Shown here one piece after another: positions 9,712 through 18,612 of a stretch of 64,000 nt of DNA. How positions within the stretch are numbered: position 1 is the stretch's first letter; each line of letters begins with the position of its first letter. The notes below the pieces were generated by a model. The model was given only the letters and a program-made list of their open reading frames with translations. It made no database searches and was not told the origin of the DNA. A program made the translations under genes and the position numbers. Origin of the DNA: Hyphomicrobiales bacterium (GTDB lineage: Bacteria > Pseudomonadota > Alphaproteobacteria > Rhizobiales > Rhizobiaceae); contig UCFC01000014.1 in the NCBI GenBank assembly GCA_900471515.1, forward strand, positions 1 through 64,000, read 5' to 3'.

Positions 9712-9861
9712 TCAGTTCTGCTCGATCGAGATACCGTTCTTGCCGATGCTCATCTCGATGCCGTCAGGTTTGTTTTCCTCGTGGAAAATATAGGCACCGA
9801 GGCCGACGACCACGACGACCAGTGCGCCGATGACAAGATAAAGGCCGCTGTTGCGATTCAA
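9712..9861 (-). CDS. 49-aa single-pass membrane protein
   Basis: A short gene found by reading the minus strand. TTG start at 9861; the product is MNRNSGLYLVIGALVVVVVG, then LGAYIFHEE and an amphipathic tail ending GIEMSIGKNGISIEQN. One transmembrane helix spans residues 7-25 and the C-terminus is charged. GGGGG lies about 9 nt upstream of the TTG. The coding-like composition, the clean N-in membrane helix and the tight packing against the stop of the convergent 9496-9708 gene support it. Similar YhfS/small-TM proteins occur in rhizobia. Function unknown. Confidence 0.6.
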   Translation of the reverse strand: MNRNSGLYLVIGALVVVVVGLGAYIFHEENKPDGIEMSIGKNGISIEQN

Positions 9862-9923
9862 GGCGGATGACCCCCAACACGTTGACAGGACAGCCGAAAC
9901 GCCTGAGATGGCGCTTGGTTCCG

Positions 9924-10217
9924 TCAGTCGTCGTTGGCCGCGTTGAGGTTTTCGGGCCGGATGCCGTCATCGCTGAGGCTGCGGGCGCGCAGGCGTATGC
10001 CGGGGCCGCCCTCATCCTGGTTGCCGCTGGCGATGAAGATGACGCCGTGGGCCTCCAGCGTGTTGCGCACCTCGACCATGGCACGCGTCTCGCCCGCCCA
10101 TTCGCCGTTTTCCAGCGCCTGGACCGTTTCGACCGAAAGCCCCGCATGGGACGCGAGGTCCTCGATGCTCATGCCGATCATGGCGCGCGCGCCGCGTATC
10201 TGTGCCCCTGTAATCAT
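9924..10217 (-). CDS. XRE-family HTH transcriptional regulator
   Basis: A 97-aa protein with an N-terminal helix-turn-helix (residues 4-55): ITGAQIRGARAMIGMSIEDL, ASHAGLSVETVQALENGEW. The C-terminal part is a short extension (VRNTLEAHGVIFIASGNQDE) common in rhizobial XRE proteins. Its ATG overlaps the stop of the upstream polysaccharide polymerase gene (ATGA, 4 nt), so it is probably the last gene of the surface-polysaccharide operon and may be an operon-linked regulator. Confidence 0.85.
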   Translation of the reverse strand: MITGAQIRGARAMIGMSIEDLASHAGLSVETVQALENGEWAGETRAMVEVRNTLEAHGVIFIASGNQDEGGPGIRLRARSLSDDGIRPENLNAANDD

Positions 10218-11488
10218 GCCGGGAATTTAGCGCTTCCGCCGAACTTCTCAAGTGTTCGCGAGCGGTTCAGGCGCCTGTGGCGAACTTCCAGCGCCGCACA
10301 TCCCCAGACGATGCCGAACAGCAGGTAGACGTGCCGCCAATGGTCGATATCGATGACGTTGCCGATCGCCGCATGGCCGAGAACGGAGATCCACGCCACC
10401 ATGAGAAACGGCTGCCACGGCCGGTGGAGCAGCATGTTGCGGAAACCGAGGGTGAGCGTCCAGCACAGCATGCCGACATAGCTGACGAAACCGAGCCAGC
10501 CGTAGGTGGTCAGCGACTTCAGCCAGATATTGTGTTCGTCCTCCGGAAACATCGTGCCGAAGACCAGCGGCCCTATGCCGAGCGGCCGTTCCATCATCAT
10601 CTGAAAGCCGATGCGATGGCGGTCGAAACGGCCGAGATGCTCGCCGTCATATTGCTGCACGAGCTGGGCGCGGGCGGAGAAGAGCTCGCTGACCTTGGGC
10701 ACCTGCAGCGCCACCAGCAGCGAGGCGACCATCAGGATGATGGCGCCGAGCGACAGGATCAGCACCCTCAGCCGGAATGCGCCGCTGCGCTCCTTCAGAA
10801 GCATGATGAAGATCAGCACCATCACGGCAAAGGCAAAGAGCCCCCAGGCGGCACGCGAGAAGGAGAGAAAGATGCCGAGTGCGAGGATGAGCAGCGCCCC
10901 CGCCTTGATCGGCGACGTCTTCAGGCTTCCGGCAAGAATGCCGTGGACGAGATAGAGCGCCGGCGGCACCAGGAAGGGGCCGAAGACGTTCGGATCCTGG
11001 AAGGCGCCCTTGGCCCGGTCGTAGAGCGTGAAGACTTCCGAGCCCGGAAAGGCGTGGAAATAGCCGAGGATGCCGAGCAGGGAGGTGATGACAGCCGCAA
11101 AGCTCCAGGCGTTGAAGATCAGCGGCAGCCGCCTGTGGCTGTCCTCAATGATGGCGGCATAGAAGATCGATGTCAGCGCCAGGAAGGTGGAGACGGCGAT
11201 ATACATCGGGCCGGTCGCCAGGTCCCGCATCTGGGTGAGCGACAGCATGCCGCCGATGTTGAAGGTCAGCAGCAGCGCCAGCAGCGGCGCGGTGGTGCGG
11301 GATATCTTCAGGCCGAGGATGAACCAGAGGCCGATCAGCCCCGCCATCCAAAGTTCATAGGGCGCCGGCTCGTCGATGACGAAGCCGGAAAGAAAGACCC
11401 CGAAAGCCACCGCCGCCGAACCGATGAGGCGCAGCGTCAGCCGTTGCGGCTGCGCCACGCGCACATGGGAGGCGTCGACCGCGCTCAA
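10214..11488 (-). CDS. O-antigen ligase/polymerase-like (Wzy/WaaL family) membrane protein
   Basis: A 424-aa polytopic inner-membrane protein with about 10-12 hydrophobic segments and a large periplasmic loop (roughly residues 270-335). The loop carries the family features RFDRHRIGFQMMMERPLGIG and EDEHNIWLKSLTTYGW (H/N-rich PF04932 region). It would polymerise or ligate lipid-linked repeat units. It overlaps the upstream initiating phosphotransferase gene by 4 nt and the downstream XRE gene by 4 nt, so it is part of one operon. Polymerase (Wzy) rather than ligase is favoured by the context of a Wza/Wzc export system. Confidence 0.85.
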   Translation of the reverse strand: MSAVDASHVRVAQPQRLTLRLIGSAAVAFGVFLSGFVIDEPAPYELWMAGLIGLWFILGLKISRTTAPLLALLLTFNIGGMLSLTQMRDLATGPMYIAVSTFLALTSIFYAAIIEDSHRRLPLIFNAWSFAAVITSLLGILGYFHAFPGSEVFTLYDRAKGAFQDPNVFGPFLVPPALYLVHGILAGSLKTSPIKAGALLILALGIFLSFSRAAWGLFAFAVMVLIFIMLLKERSGAFRLRVLILSLGAIILMVASLLVALQVPKVSELFSARAQLVQQYDGEHLGRFDRHRIGFQMMMERPLGIGPLVFGTMFPEDEHNIWLKSLTTYGWLGFVSYVGMLCWTLTLGFRNMLLHRPWQPFLMVAWISVLGHAAIGNVIDIDHWRHVYLLFGIVWGCAALEVRHRRLNRSRTLEKFGGSAKFPA

Positions 11489-13047
11489 TAGGCGTTTTCC
11501 GTATTGAGCAGCCGGATCGGCGTCAGGAACAGGATCTTGAGGTCGAACCAGAGCGACCAGTTCTCGATGTAATAGAGGTCGTAGGCCGTGCGGAACTTGA
11601 TCTTCTCGTCACTGTCCACTTCGCCGCGCCAGCCGTTGATCTGCGCCCAGCCGGTGACGCCGGGCTTGACCCGGTGGCGGGCAAAATAGCCGTCGACGAT
11701 GTCGGCGAAAGCCCGCTCGCGCGCCTGGGCAAGCACTGCATGCGGGCGCGGGCCGACCAGCGAAAGCTCGCCCTTCAGCACGTTGAAGAGCTGCGGCAAT
11801 TCGTCGATCGAGGTCTTGCGGATGAAGCGGCCGACGCGGGTGACGCGCGGATCGCCCTTGGTGACGGCGGCTTTGGCCGTCGGATCGCTCATGTTGGTGT
11901 ACATGGAGCGGAACTTGAAGACGTTGATGACTTCGTTGTTGAAGCCGTGGCGCTTCTGCATGAAGAAGACAGGCCCTTCCGACGTCGCCTTCACGGCAAT
12001 CGCCGTCGCTACCATGATCGGCCAGAGCAGGCAAAGCGCGACGATGGTGAAGAAAATGTCGAAGGCGCGCTTGGCGACGGAATCCCAGTCGCGGATCGGT
12101 TTCTTGAAGATGTCGAGCATCGGCACCGCGCCGACATGCGAATAGGCGCGCGGGCGGAAGCGCAGGCGGTTGGCATGGGCGGCAAGGCGGATATCGACCG
12201 GCAGCACCCAGAGTTTCTTCAGAAGCTCGAAGATGCGCGCTTCGGCGGACAGCGGCAGCGCGATGATCAGCATGTCGATGCGCGTCATCCGCACGAATTC
12301 CACGAGTTCGCTCACCGTGCCGAGCTTCGGATAGCCGGCGACCATGATCGGCGAGCGCTTCTCGCCGCGGTCGTCGAAGATGCCGCAGATGCGGATGTCG
12401 TTATCCGCCTGCTGCTCCAGCATGCGGATCAGTTCCTTGGCCGGCTCGCCGCCGCCGACGATGACGGCGCGGCGCTCCATGATGCCGTTGCGCGCCCAGT
12501 TGCGCACGCCCTGCGCCACGAGGAAGCGCTCGATCAGCAGGAAGAGCGCACCCGCGACGAACCAGATGCCGTAGGATTCCGCAGCCCCAGCGCCGAGGCC
12601 GTAAAACAGCGAAAAGCTGCCCGTCGTCAGCGCGAAGATGACGGCGAAGGCGCCGGCTGCGCGCGGCAGATAGCGCAGACGGGCTCTGAGCGCCGGGATG
12701 GAATAGGCGTCGGCAAGCTGAAGTGCGACGACGGTCAATGCGGCAACGACGGCCGCCATGACGGCCCGCGTGAGGATAGTGTCGCTGCCGTCGCCCGGCG
12801 CGAAATAGAAGGCGACAAGGCCGATGGCGAATTGCGTCAGGAATTCCAGCAGCCGCAACTGGCCGATGATGATGGCAGGCGAATGGGTCGCGGCACGGAA
12901 CTGCTCGGCGATCTGGCGCGCATAGGGGTTGATGCCGGGCGTCTCGCCGGCTGCATGTGGGGCGGCGGCGCTGCGCGTCTGCGCATCGGAGACCTGCTTG
13001 CGCAGGGCTTCCACGTCGAACTGTCCGCTCTTTTCCAGCTTGTTCAT
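11485..13047 (-). CDS. Undecaprenyl-phosphate hexose-1-phosphate transferase (initiating PHPT)
   Basis: Starts repeat-unit assembly by moving hexose-1-P onto undecaprenyl phosphate. The 520-aa WcaJ/PssA-type architecture has N-terminal transmembrane helices, a central CoA-binding-like/Rossmann segment (RRAVIVGGGEPAKELIRMLE) and a C-terminal bacterial sugar transferase domain (KRAFDIFFTIVALCLLWPIM, FKFRSMYTNMSDP, TSIDELPQLFNVLKGELSLV, KPGVTGWAQINGWRGE). The ATG at 13047 is chosen; the frame continues upstream to 13134 without coding character. By context this is the UppE/GmsA-like enzyme of an adhesin cluster (inference). Confidence 0.9.
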   Translation of the reverse strand: MNKLEKSGQFDVEALRKQVSDAQTRSAAAPHAAGETPGINPYARQIAEQFRAATHSPAIIIGQLRLLEFLTQFAIGLVAFYFAPGDGSDTILTRAVMAAVVAALTVVALQLADAYSIPALRARLRYLPRAAGAFAVIFALTTGSFSLFYGLGAGAAESYGIWFVAGALFLLIERFLVAQGVRNWARNGIMERRAVIVGGGEPAKELIRMLEQQADNDIRICGIFDDRGEKRSPIMVAGYPKLGTVSELVEFVRMTRIDMLIIALPLSAEARIFELLKKLWVLPVDIRLAAHANRLRFRPRAYSHVGAVPMLDIFKKPIRDWDSVAKRAFDIFFTIVALCLLWPIMVATAIAVKATSEGPVFFMQKRHGFNNEVINVFKFRSMYTNMSDPTAKAAVTKGDPRVTRVGRFIRKTSIDELPQLFNVLKGELSLVGPRPHAVLAQARERAFADIVDGYFARHRVKPGVTGWAQINGWRGEVDSDEKIKFRTAYDLYYIENWSLWFDLKILFLTPIRLLNTENAY

Positions 13048-13102
13048 GGGAATTCGTCGCTCGTTGATGTGAGCGGGATAACAGAAAGCCCCTAAGAAAC
13101 AT

Positions 13103-14272
13103 TTACGAGGCGGCCGGGATCGCCTGTGCCGCAACGGGATTGACGAGTTCGCCGTAGAGCTTGAGCACTTCGCGGGCCATGACCGGCGCGGAAAAGACGG
13201 ATCTGACCGCGTCGGGAGAGGGCATGACCCTGTCGTGCCAGCCGGGCACCGTCAGCGCTTCCGCCATCACGCGCGCCAGATCGTCGGAATCTCCCGGTGT
13301 CACCAGTGCGGGACTATCCGCCCCGAGCACCTCCGGAATGCCGCCGACGCGCGAGGCGATGACGGTCTTGCCGGCGCCGAGCCCTTCCAGCACGATATAG
13401 GGCATGGCTTCGGCGCGGGAGGGAACGACGAGGTTCTGCGCCATGGAGAAGGCCTCCTTGACGCGCATGGCCGGCAGCATGCCGATGCGCTTGCCGAGGC
13501 CGCGCTCCACCATCATCTCGCGATAGCGGTCGCGGTCCGGCCCGTCGCCGATCATCAGCGCCGAAAGCGGCCGGCCGAGCAGGCGCTCGGTCTTGGCGAA
13601 GGCATCGATAAAGATGTCCGGGCCCTTGAGGTCGCGCAGCATGCCGACATAGATGAAATGCACCGCATCCGAGCGGGTCGGAACGTCGGAAAAATCCCGC
13701 GCGCCGATGCCGTTGTAGATCAGCCGGTTCGTCACCCGCGGACGACCCACCTTGGCGGCATAGGTCTGGCGCTCGTATTCGCAGATGAAGACCAGCGCGT
13801 CGGTAAAATATTCCTGCACCCGCTCCATGCGCAGCACGAACTGGCCGAGCAGCGAGGCGCGGGAATAGTGCAGGCTGCCGCCATGCGCGGTATAGAGGCG
13901 GGCTACGCGATACTTGTTGACCCGCAGGGCTGAGCCGGCAATGCGCGCGAGCACGCCGCCCTTGGCGCCGTGCCCATGCAGCACGTCCGGCCGCAAGCTC
14001 CTGATTTCCTTGAATGTATTCCAGAGCACCTTCACATCTGACGGGCTGATGGAGCGCCGGATCGGAATGCGCGTCAGGCCGAGCGAAAGGAAGGGGCGGA
14101 TATCGTCGAAGAGGCGGTCCTCATATTCGCCGCCGGTCGAACTGTCGCAGATGATGCCGATTTCATGGCCCGCCCGGCTATGCTCCTCCACCAGGTCGCG
14201 GACATGGCGGAAAATTCCGCCGACCGGCGACCGGAAGCAGTGAAGAATACGGAGGGGCCTCTGTTCTGCCAT
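13103..14272 (-). CDS. Glycosyltransferase family 4 (GT-B)
   Basis: A 389-aa cytosolic or peripheral sugar transferase. The N-terminal Rossmann part begins LRILHCFRSPVGGIFRHVRD. The C-terminal nucleotide-sugar domain contains HFIYVGMLRDLKGPDIFIDA, a GDGPD turn and the family E-x7-E motif in EAMPYIVLEGLGAG. It would add a sugar to the lipid-linked repeat unit. It sits 3 nt after the Wza-type exporter gene and 55 nt before the initiating transferase gene, all on the minus strand. Confidence 0.9.
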   Translation of the reverse strand: MAEQRPLRILHCFRSPVGGIFRHVRDLVEEHSRAGHEIGIICDSSTGGEYEDRLFDDIRPFLSLGLTRIPIRRSISPSDVKVLWNTFKEIRSLRPDVLHGHGAKGGVLARIAGSALRVNKYRVARLYTAHGGSLHYSRASLLGQFVLRMERVQEYFTDALVFICEYERQTYAAKVGRPRVTNRLIYNGIGARDFSDVPTRSDAVHFIYVGMLRDLKGPDIFIDAFAKTERLLGRPLSALMIGDGPDRDRYREMMVERGLGKRIGMLPAMRVKEAFSMAQNLVVPSRAEAMPYIVLEGLGAGKTVIASRVGGIPEVLGADSPALVTPGDSDDLARVMAEALTVPGWHDRVMPSPDAVRSVFSAPVMAREVLKLYGELVNPVAAQAIPAAS

Positions 14273-14275
14273 CAG

Positions 14276-14851
14276 CTAGAAGAGCCGTTCACGGACATAG
14301 ATCGTGTCGCCGGCGATGATCGGGCCGGAAATATTGACGCGGCCGGTCAGCACCTGTCCGTTGATCTTGCGCGTGACGTCGACCATGCTCTGGTTGGCGC
14401 GGCTGGTGAAGCCGCCGGCAACCGCGATGGCGTTCTGCACGGTCATGCCGGGCACATAGGCGTATTGGCCGGGCTGGCCGACTTCGCCCATGATGAAGAC
14501 GGAGCGGTAGCGATCGACGTCGATCGTGACGTCGGGATCGCGAAGATATCCCTGCTGCAGCTTCTGCGCGATCTGGCCGGAAAGTTGCTGCAGGGTGCGG
14601 CCGCGGGCAGGGACCTGGCCGATGAGGGGGAACGCGATATAGCCGGCCTGATCCACCGTATAGGTATTGGTCAGCGTCGGCTGGTCGAAGACGGTGATGC
14701 GCAGGCGGTCGCCGCTGTCGAGCGAATAGGGCTGGATGGTCGCCTGGTTGAAGGCCTTGGGAGCGGGGCGATAGGTGGTGCAGCCGCCCAGAGCAGCCAT
14801 CATGGCGGCGAGGCTCATGGCTATCAGGATCTTGGGCTGGACGAAGGGCAT
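14276..14851 (-). CDS. Wza-type outer-membrane polysaccharide export lipoprotein
   Basis: A 191-aa lipoprotein of the OPX family. The signal peptide ends in the lipobox LGGC (start at 14851 chosen because it places this after MPFVQPKILIAMSLAAMMAA). It is followed by the Poly_export domain (YSLDSGDRLRITVFDQPTLT, AGYIAFPLIGQVPARG) and an SLBB domain (FIMGEVGQPGQYAYVPGMTV, NAIAVAGGF). It is shorter than E. coli Wza and lacks its C-terminal outer-membrane helix region. It is the first gene of the minus-strand operon and divergent from the Wzc-like gene at 15039. Confidence 0.9.
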   Translation of the reverse strand: MPFVQPKILIAMSLAAMMAALGGCTTYRPAPKAFNQATIQPYSLDSGDRLRITVFDQPTLTNTYTVDQAGYIAFPLIGQVPARGRTLQQLSGQIAQKLQQGYLRDPDVTIDVDRYRSVFIMGEVGQPGQYAYVPGMTVQNAIAVAGGFTSRANQSMVDVTRKINGQVLTGRVNISGPIIAGDTIYVRERLF

Positions 14852-15038
14852 CCGCTTGCTCACAGGAAGATAATTCGGTCGAGCCGTTATCGATCTATTA
14901 GGGTTAATGCCCGGTAAAAGATCCGCCGATTTCCGCAATTCCTTTATCAGGAGCGCCTGATTTGCGGGGCAATTGCCATTAACCGTTGAGTTACCATGGT
15001 CGTTTACGCTTGCGGCAGTTCGTATTGGAGTATCGAGT

Positions 15039-17198
15039 ATGTCCCGCGTAGCGAGTGATCAGGATGTGGACATCGACCTCGGCCAGCTTGTGCGCGCGGT
15101 CTGGTCCCGTCGTCTGAGAGTTTTGACGATCACCGCATTGGGTGCGGCTGTCGCTTTTGCCGGCGCCAAGATGGTTTCGCCGCAATATCGCAGCGAGACC
15201 CGCATCCTCATCGAGCCGCGCGCCCCGGCCTTTGCCAATACGCAGACGACCGATGCCGGCTCCGGGCCGCTGCTCGACGAGCTGAACATCGCCAGCCAGG
15301 TGCAGATCCTTCAATCGGCAGACCTCATCAAGCAGGTCATCAACAATCTGAAGCTCTACAATCTGCCGGAATTCGATGCGGCTGCGAACGGCTCCGCGCT
15401 CACCGATATCCTCGTGACGCTGCACCTGAAAAAGAACCCGCTGGAAAATCCGCCGGAAGAGCGCGTCATCGATGCCTTCACCGAGCGCCTGCAGGTCTAT
15501 CAGGTGCCCGGTTCGCGCGTCATCGGCATCACCTTCACCTCAAGGGATCCGAAGCTCGCCGCCAGCATTCCGAATGCGATGGCACAGGTCTATCTGGCGA
15601 TCCAGAGCGGCGCCAAGCTCGATTCCAACTCGGAAGCCACCCGCTGGCTCGAGCCGGAGATCGACAGCCTGCGCCAGAAGGTGAGCGAGGCCGAGAAGAA
15701 GGTTGCCGACTACCGCACCGCCCACGGCCTGCTGCAGACCAACGGGACCACGACCTTCACCGCACAGCAGCTCAACGATATTTCCGTCGAGCTGACCCGT
15801 GTGCGCACCGACAAGGCCAATGCCGAGGCGAGGGCGCAGGCCGTGCGCAACGCGCTGTCGTCCGGCGAAGCCTCCGATACGCTGCCGGATATCATGTCGT
15901 CGCAGTCCATCCAGCGGCTGAAGGCAACTGAATCCGGCCTGCAGTCGCAGATATCGGACCTGCAGACGAGCCTGCTCAACAACCATCCGCGGCTGAAGAG
16001 CCTGCGTGCCCAGCTTGCCGATATCCGCACGCAGATCCGCCAGGAAACGCAGAAAATCCTCGCCAGCATCGAGAACGAGACCAAAGTCGCCGATCTGCGC
16101 GCCAGGGAACTCGAGCAGCAGTCCGACAGGCTGCAGGCCAACAGCGCCAGGGCGGGCGAGGACGAAGTGGGGCTGAACGCCCTGGAGCGCGAGGCGAATG
16201 CCCAGCGCCAGCTTCTCGAAACCTATCTCGTTCGCTACCGTGAGGCCGCCTCCCGTGCCGACCGCAATTCCAGCCCGGCCGATGCGCGCATCGTCTCGAA
16301 GGCGATCGAGCAGGTCGATCCCTATTTCCCGAAGGTCGTGCCGATCGTCGTCGTCGCCGCAGTCGCAACGCTGATCATGAGCGCGATCGTCATCATGCTC
16401 TCCGAGCTTTTCAGCGGCCGCGCGCTGCGCCCGGTCGAGCCTCTCGAAGTCGAGGCCAGGAAGGAAGAGGAGCAGCCGGTCGAGGCGACACCCGTTCCTG
16501 CCGCAAAGCCTGCCAGGCCCAGCATGCTGGCGGCAGCCCTTGATGAGGATGAGGACGAAGGCGAGCCTGACGCCGGGCAAGCCGATGAAGTGCCCGCCGA
16601 CGACAACGAATTTTCCGTTTCCTCCGTCGCGGCCTATCTCACCGATTGCCGCGCTCCGCTCGCCGTCGCCATATCCCCGACCGGTGACAATGGTTCGGCC
16701 GCAACCGTTTCCCTGGCCCGCGCCCTTGCCGATACCGGGCGCCGCGCGATCCTCATCGACATGACCGGCTCCGGCTATCCGAGCGAACTGATGGCTGAGA
16801 ACCCCGAAGCATTGGGCGTCACCGATCTCCTCTGCGGCGAGGCTGCCTTCGGCGAGACGATCCACGGCGACCGCGCTTCGGATGCGCATATCATCCCGCA
16901 GGGTGTCAGCGATGTGCGCCGCGCCATGCGCGGCGTCGACAGGCTTTCGCTGCTGCTCGATGCGCTGACTTCGGCCTATGATATCGTCATCGTCGAATGT
17001 GGCGCCGCCGATGTCGCCAGCGTTTCGCGGCTGACGCGCAGCAAGGAAATCGAGATCGTCCTGTCGCTGCCGGAGATCGATGAGGCGGCCTTCGTCGGCC
17101 TGATGCAGGATTTCCAGGGTGCCGGCTACGAGCGCGTGGTCCTGATGTCGGGCGGCGAAGAGGCTGCCATGCGCAGCCCCGCGCGTCACGCCGCCTGA
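15039..17198 (+). CDS. Wzc/ExoP-type polysaccharide co-polymerase with degenerate ATPase domain
   Basis: A 719-aa inner-membrane chain-length determinant. It has an N-terminal Wzz domain with TM1 (RRLRVLTITALGAAVAFAGA), a long periplasmic coiled-coil, a GNVR-like segment, TM2 (KVVPIVVVAAVATLIMSAIV), an acidic linker, then a cytosolic BY-kinase-like fold. The nucleotide site looks broken: the Walker A position reads SPTGDNGSAAT (about residues 546-556) with no Lys, the Walker A' position reads ILIDMTGSG rather than LLIDxDxR, and there is no C-terminal Tyr cluster (ends SPARHAA). The ATG at 15039 has GGAG 8 nt upstream. It is divergent from the Wza gene. Confidence 0.88.
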   Translation: MSRVASDQDVDIDLGQLVRAVWSRRLRVLTITALGAAVAFAGAKMVSPQYRSETRILIEPRAPAFANTQTTDAGSGPLLDELNIASQVQILQSADLIKQVINNLKLYNLPEFDAAANGSALTDILVTLHLKKNPLENPPEERVIDAFTERLQVYQVPGSRVIGITFTSRDPKLAASIPNAMAQVYLAIQSGAKLDSNSEATRWLEPEIDSLRQKVSEAEKKVADYRTAHGLLQTNGTTTFTAQQLNDISVELTRVRTDKANAEARAQAVRNALSSGEASDTLPDIMSSQSIQRLKATESGLQSQISDLQTSLLNNHPRLKSLRAQLADIRTQIRQETQKILASIENETKVADLRARELEQQSDRLQANSARAGEDEVGLNALEREANAQRQLLETYLVRYREAASRADRNSSPADARIVSKAIEQVDPYFPKVVPIVVVAAVATLIMSAIVIMLSELFSGRALRPVEPLEVEARKEEEQPVEATPVPAAKPARPSMLAAALDEDEDEGEPDAGQADEVPADDNEFSVSSVAAYLTDCRAPLAVAISPTGDNGSAATVSLARALADTGRRAILIDMTGSGYPSELMAENPEALGVTDLLCGEAAFGETIHGDRASDAHIIPQGVSDVRRAMRGVDRLSLLLDALTSAYDIVIVECGAADVASVSRLTRSKEIEIVLSLPEIDEAAFVGLMQDFQGAGYERVVLMSGGEEAAMRSPARHAA

Positions 17199-17251
17199 TC
17201 TTAAAAGCCTGCGACTTGCATACCTGATCGCTGCGCGCTGCGGGCGACTGC

Positions 17252-18487
17252 CTAACCGACCCTGGCCCGGATCTTCTGGGCGAATTTATAGAGGCCGGGG
17301 CGGGCCTTGACGTAGGCCTTGCCGCGGGTGATCGCCCGGTGCGCCGCGCCGGCTATGATGCCGATACCGGAAATCGGCAGAACCACATCGTAATGGTCCG
17401 TTTCCACCGGTGCCCAGGAGCGCTTGTAGGTCTGGTCGCCGAGGCCGAAATCGAAGAGCGCGACACCCTTGTCGTGCAGGCTCGATATCATCTGCCAGAA
17501 GAGGAATTCGCCGGGGCTTGCATCGGCAGCCAGATCCTCGTCGATCGCGCCGAACTGGCAGATGACGTGATCGCCCTTGCGGGAAATTCCCGAGAGTGCG
17601 GCGATGCGCCCCTCATAGTCGCCTTTCAGGCGCAGGCCGCGCATCTGCAGGCCGAAATCGCCGCCGTTGCGCTTGTCGATCAGGCCGTGCAGGAAGGCCT
17701 TGGTCTGCGCATCCGCAAAGACGTCGGGCAGGCCGAGCGAGGCGAAGCGGGCGCTCTTCAGGCGGAAGAACATGTCGAGCAGTTCGTGCTGCTCCGCGGA
17801 TGCTTCCGGCACGATATAGTCGAAGCCGCCAATCGCCTCCAGCCGCCGGCTCTGCGTGCGAAACTTCTTGCGCCGGCTCTTGGCGTTGAGCTGCTGCAGC
17901 GTCTTGTCGAACGTATCGAGGAGCGGAAGCTGGTAGGCGTGGTTCTGGTTCTGCACCATGGGCAGGCCGGCAAGCATGTTGCGGCGGCCGCGCCATTCCA
18001 GCGGGATATTCTGCAGGAGAAGCAGATCCGCCTTGCCGGCGAGCGTGGCACGAAGGCGGGCGGCAAGGTGATGGCTGTCCACAGCATCGCCGTCTGCGGC
18101 AAAATCGGGTGAGAACAGGCCGGTATTGATGTTGCTGTGCTCCGCACCGACGAATTTGGCGATCCGCAGGCCGCGCGAGGCGACGATTTCCACCGGCAGG
18201 ATGAAGGCCGTGCGATTGCCGATGCTGCCGCGCAGGATGGCGAGCGGCCGGCCGAAGGCGGCCACCCAGGCCGCGCACCAGTCGTAGCCCTGGTGCAGCG
18301 AGGAAAGCCGGTCGCGCTCCAGCGCGCGCCATTCCGCTTCCAGGGGCTCCATCCGGTCGAAAAGCTCTATATCGAGTTCTGCCATGGCAAGTTTCACGCT
18401 GAGCTGCCGCAGCCGGGAAATTCCGGCTTCGGCTTGCGCTACGGCGTCGAAATTCTGAACTGCTACATCGAGCCTCTGCGTCTGCAC
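17252..18487 (-). CDS. GNAT-family acyltransferase (CelD/BioF2-like, PF13480)
   Basis: A 411-aa cytosolic enzyme of the Acetyltransf_6 group found in exopolysaccharide loci. Features are an N-terminal WRALERDRLSSLHQGYDWCAAWVAAF segment and a C-terminal GNAT fold (EGRIAALSGISRKGDHVICQ, FLFWQMISSLHDKGVALFDF, GDQTYKRSWAPVE). It probably acylates the polysaccharide or its precursor. GTG start at 18487 with GGAGAAGGA upstream; an internal ATG 35 codons later is possible. It faces the Wzc-like gene convergently and lies in the same locus. Confidence 0.8.
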   Translation of the reverse strand: MQTQRLDVAVQNFDAVAQAEAGISRLRQLSVKLAMAELDIELFDRMEPLEAEWRALERDRLSSLHQGYDWCAAWVAAFGRPLAILRGSIGNRTAFILPVEIVASRGLRIAKFVGAEHSNINTGLFSPDFAADGDAVDSHHLAARLRATLAGKADLLLLQNIPLEWRGRRNMLAGLPMVQNQNHAYQLPLLDTFDKTLQQLNAKSRRKKFRTQSRRLEAIGGFDYIVPEASAEQHELLDMFFRLKSARFASLGLPDVFADAQTKAFLHGLIDKRNGGDFGLQMRGLRLKGDYEGRIAALSGISRKGDHVICQFGAIDEDLAADASPGEFLFWQMISSLHDKGVALFDFGLGDQTYKRSWAPVETDHYDVVLPISGIGIIAGAAHRAITRGKAYVKARPGLYKFAQKIRARVG

Positions 18488-18612
18488 GGGTCCTTCTCCG
18501 GTCGAGAGATTGCTGCAGGGGAAGGTAAGGCGGCCAGACGTATATTTGGTTTAACTGCACAGCCGGCGCGCGGATTTCCGCGCATCAGGGTTATTCCGCC
18601 GTTAATTGGCCG

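Noticed and set aside
14979..14994. CtrA site between the Wza and Wzc genes (TTAA...TTAC)
   Set aside because: Spacing is 8 rather than 7 and the second half-site is imperfect, so it does not meet the TTAA-N7-TTAA pattern.
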